NCBI GenBank assembly: GCA_033964015.1
Contig: CM066919.1
Location: forward strand, 22,661,421-22,725,420
Source: Scolanthus callimorphus
Lineage: Eukaryota > Cnidaria > Anthozoa > Actiniaria > Edwardsiidae
Direction: 5' to 3'
Length of the DNA stretch: 64,000 nt
The notes beneath the pieces are model-generated. The model did not search any database, was not told the DNA's origin, and saw only the letters and a list, made by a program, of their open reading frames with translations. Below are positions 57,291 to 64,000 of this stretch, in pieces. Position 1 is the first letter of the stretch, and every line of letters begins with the position of its first letter. The position numbers and the translations under genes are program-made.

Positions 57291-57490
57291 CAGCAAAGCA
57301 GTCATTTGACACCTAGCGACGGGTACGAGTCTGTAACAGCTCTGTATCAAATCTCGCGCATGCGTTAATGGCTGTCACCAGAGCCTCCTCCGCGAAGTGA
57401 CGAGCTGGGGAGCTCTGGGTTCGAGAATGATGTTCGAATTTTTTTCTTAATTACTGAAAATGTAACTTCGGGAAACGTTATCAATGTAAG

Positions 57491-57672
57491 TACCCCGGGA
57501 GGGGTGTACTTCAGGGTTAAAATGGTGTGGATGACCGTCGGAAAGGCCAAAAATACCTGATAAGACACCCTAAAAATAATCCGCGGTCTTAAAATACTTT
57601 CTTCAGCGCTCCGTTTTCGTTCAAAGAACCCCTAAAAATACAGATATGACCCATACCTACCATCCGAATATA
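57491..57672. mobile_element. CCCTAAAAATAC-type short element
   Basis: Shares GGGTTAAAATGGTGTGGATGACCGTCGG and CCCCTAAAAATAC motifs with 19864-20195; the right end is degraded. Confidence 0.4.
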
Positions 57673-57783
57673 GGAGTACCCTATATAAATTACTACCAGT
57701 GGGGGTAATTAGGTATGTGGATACCCATTAGCGGTGTTTATGAAATGCAGGAGATTCACAGTTGTGGCTAGAGGCTGAATTTA

Positions 57784-58609
57784 GGCTGCATTCATTATGT
57801 ATACTACAGGGGGGGGGGGGCAGAGGATTTTTGGGGGGGATCTCAAAATTTAGGAACTGGAAAAGGGGGTATGTCAAGTTTTTTTCATAACATGAAGGGG
57901 AGATGCATATTTTTGTTGAGGTATTATCAATTGTTGAACACCGAGTTTGAACCTCCTTCCTGAAGAAATATCACTTGCACTACTATTCTTGTGTATTCAC
58001 CCTCTTTCAACTGATATGTTGAAAAAAAAGAATTATATTAAACTTAAAAAGTCGTAAAAGGCCTTCTTGTTTTACTACAATTCCTCGAGGTCCTCTTCAA
58101 TGGCTTTCGTCTGCCAGACAAAAACGCCTTTGGACTTTTGATTAATAGTCTTGTAGCTTCATTGTCATAATTGCGACGCGCTTCGCGCGCACAACGGAAA
58201 ACATACCAAACAATCAAATACAAAATAAATGATACTCAGCCTATGTGTAGTAAGGCTCCAATCGAGGAGCGCACCAGATCACTTGGTAGAAAGTCACTAC
58301 CGACACAAAAAAGTAAAGCCACCTAGGATTTTTATTTGCATTTTTTTTACGCTTTGTATTTTTTTATCATCGAGCCTTGTTCTTTATTTTTTGAGAAAAT
58401 GTAAAATGATATAAATATAAATTGAAAAAATGTCTCCGGGGGATGGGGGGGGGGGGGGGGGGGGGGGGGGGGCATGTTTTTTCCTTTTGACCAAGAGGGG
58501 GGATTCGTAAAAAATATGTTGTGCCTTGGGGGATCTGAAAATTTTGCATTGTCAAAAAAAAATTCCTCTGCCCCCCCCCCCCCCTGTAGTATACATAATG
58601 AATGCAGCC
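57784..58609. mobile_element. Harbinger-type element with poly(G), TTA duplication
   Basis: Ends GGCTGCATTCATTATGTATA inverted, continuing to CTACAGGGGGGGG, flanked by TTA (57781-57783, 58610-58612). Interior GCGCGCTTCGCGC-like and further G runs at about 58444-58472. No transposase. Confidence 0.8.
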
Positions 58610-58765
58610 TTAGTTCAACGCCACCTGTAGAGAAAGCATTCCAACGTTAAGAGAATTAGGTACTTCATGATCAAATGTTTGTGTTCAATTCTCACATCTA
58701 ATGGTATTTTTTCTCAAAATCACCACTTTCCTCTTTTCCTAAAATTCTGTTAGCGAAGGAAATGT

Positions 58766-60300
58766 TCTCTTAGGTCAATCTGTGGCATGTTATGTTTTCC
58801 TTAGATAGTTTATTACATGTTCACTTGTCTTATTTTGGTAAACTGATCATTTGTAGAAACTGATTGATGGTGCCGACCGAGCGTGGAATCACGCAGAGCA
58901 CAGACAAAACAGAAGGATCTCAATCAATTCCTGCATAAGAAATACTCACTCAAATAAAATCACTACAAACAAGTCTTTTGTGTTGCTTTCAATAGCTATT
59001 TTGCTATTTTGGAATACCGGGACTTCCAACTGGCGCAGCTCTCTCATAAGCTACAGACAAGGGCAGCCCATGGATATTAGACCTATGCAGATTTATACCA
59101 CACAGTAAACACCCGCGATTAAGAGCTTACATGTTCCCAATAGCCTAAACAGGTTCTTATATAAATGGTGTTATAGTGCAAATTTGGGGCATTTAGGTTC
59201 TTAAAAGGTTTTTAATTTTATGGGCCCAGATAATAATGTCATGACTTCAACAAAGTGGTATATATCAATTTCTCCTTTAATTCTAAAAACATTTAAAGTA
59301 ATTATCAATTGAATTACCGTACTGAACGGTCCTGGACATCATTGGTTTATACTGTATATACATTTCAAAGCATTTTTCGTATTGAACGATATTAAGAAAT
59401 CGTTCCAATTCATGAATTTTTTGTGAATATAGATTCCTGAATGTTGCAAGTTCTTCTGTTCTATTTTTAATTTATTGAAAATTAAGAACCTGTTAATTTT
59501 TTTAGCCTAAACAGGTTCCTATGCCTAACAGGTTCTGTTAAAAATTCTAGGTTCTAATACTTGCGGGGTTTTATTGTACTATAAAACATGGGGTGTGAGA
59601 AAAACCTAAGAGCGCAGAGAATTTTTTTTTTTTAATGATTCCTTCACACTACCGGAATCTATTTGTAGAATCCGAGATTTTCAGTTGATTCGAGATTCCA
59701 GAGGATCTGATATCTGGGAAACGGGATTCAGGACTGCAGAGACTGCCGCTCTAAACGTGGAGAATCAGTTTTTGCCAATATATTTCCTATCTTGAAGATG
59801 CAAGCAGGAATTGTTGTGAAAATGACCTCGGATTGTAGAAAAAATCAATACTTTTTTCATCTTTTCATCGTTTATTCGTAAACAAAGTGTTATGTAAAAG
59901 ACATTGTAATTCGATGTTTGTGTATCGCGGAATCTTACAGCCAATATTGATACTGAAAACTGGAATTTCTTCTGAAAAAACTGCCGATGATGGGCTAGGG
60001 TGTAGGGGCAATTGCAAATTTGGACGACGACGGAAAAAGAACGGGAAACTCACCAGGAATGCTCACGATGAACGTTTCTTGAGCAGTTTCTTGGGAAACG
60101 TTTCGAAGTTTTGCCCGGTGCATCGGAGGGTAGTGTAGGGCGAGATTGGAAGATAGTGATTAACGTTCAATAATTATAAATCGGATCGAGAATTCGCCCT
60201 TGGGTGCATCTGATGCTTCGGTGACTCAATAACAACCGGAATCAATGGAAATCACGCCTCTCTTTCATACCGCTCGCTGTTAGAAAACTTTCTAAAGCTT
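58766..60300. repeat. Diverged duplicated segment, copy 2
   Basis: Corresponds to 38497-39722 block by block (see that entry), with the last block displaced to 62335-62420 by the insertions at 60315-62190. 58870-59650 has no counterpart and no recognised feature apart from CCTAAACAGGTTC repeats near 59145 and 59505. Confidence 0.6.
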
Positions 60301-60314
60301 TTAGGATTCATTAA

Positions 60315-61807
60315 GGGACGTGTCATTATTTAGCAGGGGGGGGAGGGCTCCTGTTTTTGTGGGGAGGGTCCTAATTTTTTTCGCGTGTCTAAGAGGGTCC
60401 AAATTTTTTCACTACTCTTTGGGGGAGGGTCATAACTTTTTCAGCAACATTTGGACGATGAAGAGGGTAAAACAGATGCCGATAGTGGTTATTTCAGCAA
60501 CTTCTCTATAAAAATTTCGGCGCGCTTCGCGCGCATAAAGAATGACATCTAATATACACGTTGAGCAATGAAGACACCACTCTCACGCCGTTTACAAGAA
60601 CAAGTGTATCTTGACGAGGAAAAGCAAACTCTCCCAAAAAATGCCCTGCAATGATAGGCCTGACGGGCAAGTCACTATATGTTTGAAAGAAGACCCCATA
60701 GGTAAGCGTGAGTTTTCGACGTTACAAGCATAGAAATTCGTCCGTTGGGCTGCGCTTCGCGCCACGTGAACATTAATAACCTCATCATTTGCGGCGCGCA
60801 CTTGTGCGCATGATTAATAAACCTTGTTGGCTTAGGAGCCCATCAATAGAAGCTTTCATCTAACCTATATAGTCGAGGTAGCGTACTTCCTGGGCTCCTG
60901 ACAGGCTTTGTTTACTATACCGTACCAAGAGTGGATACCAAGAGTTTCCATATTTACTATGTACGCCCGAATAACAGTCAGAAAAGTGTCTATTTTTAGA
61001 ACTAGGATTCCCGTGAAAATTCGTCATCCACAGGGTTCCCACTTTCACAAACAGTTGTGAGATCCAGCCTAAAATTAAATCGCAGATCAATCGAAAACCT
61101 TAAAGTCGCAAAGATAAGGTAGGATATTCTCTATTTGTTGTGTATTGGGTATACGAGCATTTGAACCTGAGCATTCGAATACTTTCGCGCGCGAAATCAA
61201 ATCTAAAAATAGACGCTTTTCTGACTGTGATGTGGACAAATACTGTACGAAAGATTCAAACTCTTGTTAATCCACTCTTGACCGTACACAAAACATGTTC
61301 ATCTACCCTATCCCTGAGGCTTGATGAAATGCGTTTAGCAAAATTCGGGCGCGCAAACGAAAGATATGCGACCCCCTTTTCTGTAAAATGTCTTCAGTAC
61401 TAGGTGAAATAGGGGACGAGAGAGGTGGAATCACGGTAATCATTGTACTTATAGAGGGAGGATCACTGCAATTTTGCCGTGTATTACCCAAAATCCTCAC
61501 GTAAATAATCGAGGCGATAAATAATAACAGCGCTTCCTTATAGCTTTGACAGAAGTAAGAAAAAAGTATTTCTGCTATTAAGAATGAAAGAGACATTGCT
61601 TCACTCGGGCAATAGTCTATCTGACAGGTTTTCAGAAGGCATATAAATGACATGGGGGAGGGTCCCAATTTTTTTTACCTACGACTGGGGGAGGGTCACA
61701 TTTTTTTGTTATATTCAAGGGGACGGGTCCTAATTTTTTAGCCTTGTTTGAAAAAAATGGGAGCCCCCCCCCCCCCCCCCCCCCCCCCCCGTAAATAATG
61801 ACACGTC
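60315..61807. mobile_element. Poly(G)-bearing TIR element with nested MITE
   Basis: GGACGTGTCATTATTTAGCA followed by a G run at the left; a C run at 61766-61791 and TAAATAATGACACGTCC at the right. GGGAGGGTCCTAATTTTTT motifs sit at both shoulders. The interior shares segments with 5987-7034 and 7593-8433. Interrupted by 60926-61280. Target duplication unclear. Confidence 0.65.
60926..61280. mobile_element. CAAGAGTGG MITE, copy 2
   Basis: Same inverted ends as 25150-25465 in opposite orientation, flanked by a 7-bp duplication ACCGTAC (60919-60925, 61281-61287). The related element at 7800-7870 shows the uninterrupted sequence. Confidence 0.75.
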
Positions 61808-61810
61808 CTG

Positions 61811-62190
61811 GTGTTAGAAAAAGAATCGAGAGTCGGAGCAAACGCGGCCACACTACAGGAATAATGGTGTAAGACTGCGAGAGAATAAGAAAAAGTATCG
61901 AGAGTCGGAGCAAACGCGACCACACTACAGGAATAATGGTGTAAGACTGTGAGAGAAAAAGAAAAAGAATCGAGAGTCGGAGCAAACGCGACCACACTAC
62001 AGGAATAATGGTGTAAGACTGTGAGAGAATAAGAAAGAGAATCGAGAGTCGGAGCAAACGCGACCACACTACAGGAATAATGGTGTAAGACTGTGAGAGA
62101 ATAAGAAAAAGAATCGAGAGTCGGAGCAAACGCGACCACACTACAGGAATAATGGTGTAAGACTGTGCAAGAATGAGAACAAGAGTCGAG
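61811..62190. repeat. 72-bp tandem repeat, about five copies
   Basis: Units start at about 61827, 61899, 61971, 62042 and 62114 with ATCGAGAGTCGGAGCAAACG and include GGAATAATGGTGTAAGACTG. Because 72 is a multiple of three, a 24-residue repeat stays open on the minus strand; no sign that it is a gene. Confidence 0.85.
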
Positions 62191-62446
62191 AATAAGGTAG
62201 TGAACGTGTGCTTTGCGATACCAAAAATAGTTTAATTGCTACGTGAGGTGTTTACCCATATTCCCTAGCGGCCTGGGCGCGTACGCTTAAGCGCTTTACC
62301 GACAACGTTTCTTGAAATACCTGTATAACAACACAAACATCGATCTCTGTCGGATGGTTCACACAGTGAATGTTGCAAGCAAATGCGATCTCTGATAATA
62401 ATTGATTATACTTTAAAATATTAAAAGGGATATTGAAATGAACCCC

Positions 62447-62730
62447 TAGGCCGTAGCCAAGGATTTTTGTGGGAGGTGCTAGATCTAGAAAAAGCGGACC
62501 AATGTGGTATGAATTTACTTCTGTTTGAGAAACCGCTAGTCAAAACGCGCTAGAAAAAGCATTCAATCTTCTGTTTTTAATCAGTAAAATAGTGTTTTCA
62601 GTCTTTTTAGCCCTTAAATGTGGACGTTTTTGTGTGTGTGTGTGTGTGGTGGGGGGGGGGGGGGGGGGGGGGGGTGCGCACTCTCGGACAGCCCCCCACC
62701 CTCACCTCCTGGCTACGCGCCTGTACCCCA
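62447..62730. mobile_element. GTAGCCA-ended element with GT/G run
   Basis: GGCCGTAGCCAAGGATTT and the complement CTCCTGGCTACGCGCC are inverted. A (GT)n tract and a G run of about 25 lie at 62631-62674. Similar ends occur at 28172-28309. Confidence 0.45.
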
Positions 62731-62877
62731 TTCACCTTGAGGAAAGTTCCTGTAATAGAACCGAAATCACATCGGTGTCCAACGCAAATTCATTATTCAG
62801 ACTTTGTTATTGATATTTACACTACAGTGAACATTTAAGGTTCTTGAGATTGCGGTAAGTGCATATATTATATTCAG

Positions 62878-63475
62878 TGCCGCAGCAGGGGCAGATGCAC
62901 CACCAGCGAAGTAGACTTTTTAGCGTCAACATGTGGGGAAAAACCTGCTTGCCCCCCCCCCCCCCCCCCCCCAGCAAAAACTGAAAAGAAAGGATGACCA
63001 AGGCTTCCCCCAGACAAAAATTTCTAGCTACGGCCTTGATATATAGAGATTATTACATGGTAAGAACTTGATATCGTTTTTATTCACGAGATTTCGTGTC
63101 GTAGAGCCAACGAGCGAGTCTTCCAAAATGAGTGAATAATACGATATCAAGCTCTTGCCATGTCATAATTTGTTTTTTATATACTCTGAGTCTGATAAAA
63201 TAGCAAAAAAAGGAAGAAAAATTGCATTTTATTCGTGCCGTGAATGATATCGTATCATTCACTGATACGATTTTTATTCACTGGTGTTATCACATGGTAT
63301 CTGGTCACAGTATATAATAAATTATATTCACTGCTGCAGAGGGGCTAGATGCAACCCCAACGAAGTAGACTTTTTAGCGTCAACATGTGGGGAAAAACCT
63401 GCTTGCATCCCTAGCAAAAACAAAGGATGACGAGGGCTTCCCCCCAGACAAAAAATTCTAGCTATGGCCTTGATA
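62878..63475. repeat. Direct duplication of a ~150-bp block
   Basis: GAAGTAGACTTTTTAGCGTC, GTGGGGAAAAACCTGCTTGC and GGCCTTGATAT occur in both 62878-63045 and 63330-63475; the first copy has a C run instead of ATCCCT. The stretch between contains inverted copies of ACGATATCAAG around 63070 and 63140. Confidence 0.65.
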
Positions 63476-63592
63476 TTTATATTTATACATTATTCTTTGG
63501 AACCATTTTGCTTAAAGCGATATTGAAAATTTGAACGGTATATCTACTAAATCATTAAAACCCCGGCAGTTACAAGGTTCTGTGCAAGCTAA

Positions 63593-63904
63593 GACCCCGT
63601 CCACACGATTGCGTTTTTGTTTGAAATCGCAACTGTTTTGTTTCAATTGTCCACACTTATACGATGAAAACTTTTAGCAAACGCCAATCAGGCTGGATTG
63701 TTTTTAAAACGATACCTGAAAACGGAACGTTCCGAAAACGATGACGTCAGATTCTCGCTCCAGTCATCTCCGCGCACTCGTTTCACATGCGCAATAAGCC
63801 TTATTAGTGTTTTCAATACAGCGGATTCGTGTGGACGGGTAGAAACGATTCGAAAACTACGTGTGGATGCGATTTTTTTTTAACACAATCGTGTGGACGG
63901 TGTC
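63593..63904. mobile_element. Harbinger-type MITE with TAA duplication
   Basis: Ends GACCCCGTCCACACGATTG and GACACCGTCCACACGATTG (inverted), flanked by TAA (63590-63592, 63905-63907). Of the same general type as 15839-16158 (CGTTCACAC/CGTCCACAC ends). Confidence 0.75.
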
Positions 63905-64000
63905 TAAGTTTGGCTGAGTGGAATCAGGGAGTTGTGAGAGAATGGAGACGGAATTGCGCTAATTCTGTGTTTGGATTGGTTGTTTCATTCAATGTTTGTT

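Noticed and set aside
61632..62141. 169-codon minus-strand frame with transmembrane-like repeats
   Set aside because: It is the 72-bp tandem repeat plus transposon end with poly(C) translated as Gly; no gene structure.

Overview
The window reads as nuclear DNA of an early-branching metazoan, most likely an anthozoan cnidarian (stony coral or anemone). It has spliced genes with GT/AG introns, two animal-type haem peroxidase genes, an ABCC-type transporter exon, a Ty3/gypsy retrotransposon with 113-bp LTRs, LINE remnants and a very dense cover of TIR elements, fold-back hairpins and tandem repeats. Nothing prokaryotic was seen. The taxon is an inference from gene and repeat style.

Genes. (1) At the left edge, minus strand, is the first coding exon of an ABCC4/MRP4-like transporter (434-949); the rest lies outside the window. 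(2) Peroxidase P1, minus strand, 36773 to 23318, has seven coding exons. (3) Peroxidase P2, minus strand, 54212 to 42499, also has seven coding exons with the same intron phases (1,2,0,1,0,2). P1 and P2 are tandem paralogues: each has a signal peptide, an acidic pro-region and one complete peroxidase domain. P2 keeps the acidic residues that esterify haem in mammalian peroxidases; P1 has Ser and Val in their place while keeping distal His, catalytic Arg, proximal His and the conserved Asn. Each gene carries apparent 1-nt deletions (P2 exon 2; P1 exons 4 and 7), which could be assembly errors or true lesions.

Repeats by region. 1-16.5 kb is nested transposons: a 2.2-kb fold-back element with a 9-bp target duplication; two copies of a TCGAGGG-ended element, one split by a 1-kb Harbinger-type insert, the other by a Mag-like gypsy element and a Harbinger-type MITE; and several hairpin MITEs. 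17-23.3 kb holds more MITEs. Inside P1, introns carry a 4.4-kb minisatellite of a 19-bp unit (intron 2), a GTACA/GTAGA pentamer array (intron 4), a hAT-like MITE (intron 5), and a LINE remnant with other MITEs (intron 6). Between P1 and P2 lie diverged duplicated sequence and a LINE reverse-transcriptase remnant. P2 introns carry an ACCA-rich 134-bp repeat, a 1.6-kb fold-back element and hairpins. Upstream of P2 a 127-bp tandem repeat and flanking sequence hold ten TGACGTCA palindromes. 56-64 kb is gene-poor, with a 10-bp-TSD element, poly(G)-bearing Harbinger-type elements, a 72-bp tandem repeat and duplicated blocks.

The two peroxidases are probably secreted enzymes of the peroxinectin/thyroid-peroxidase superfamily. 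All coordinates, splice sites and comparisons were made by eye.
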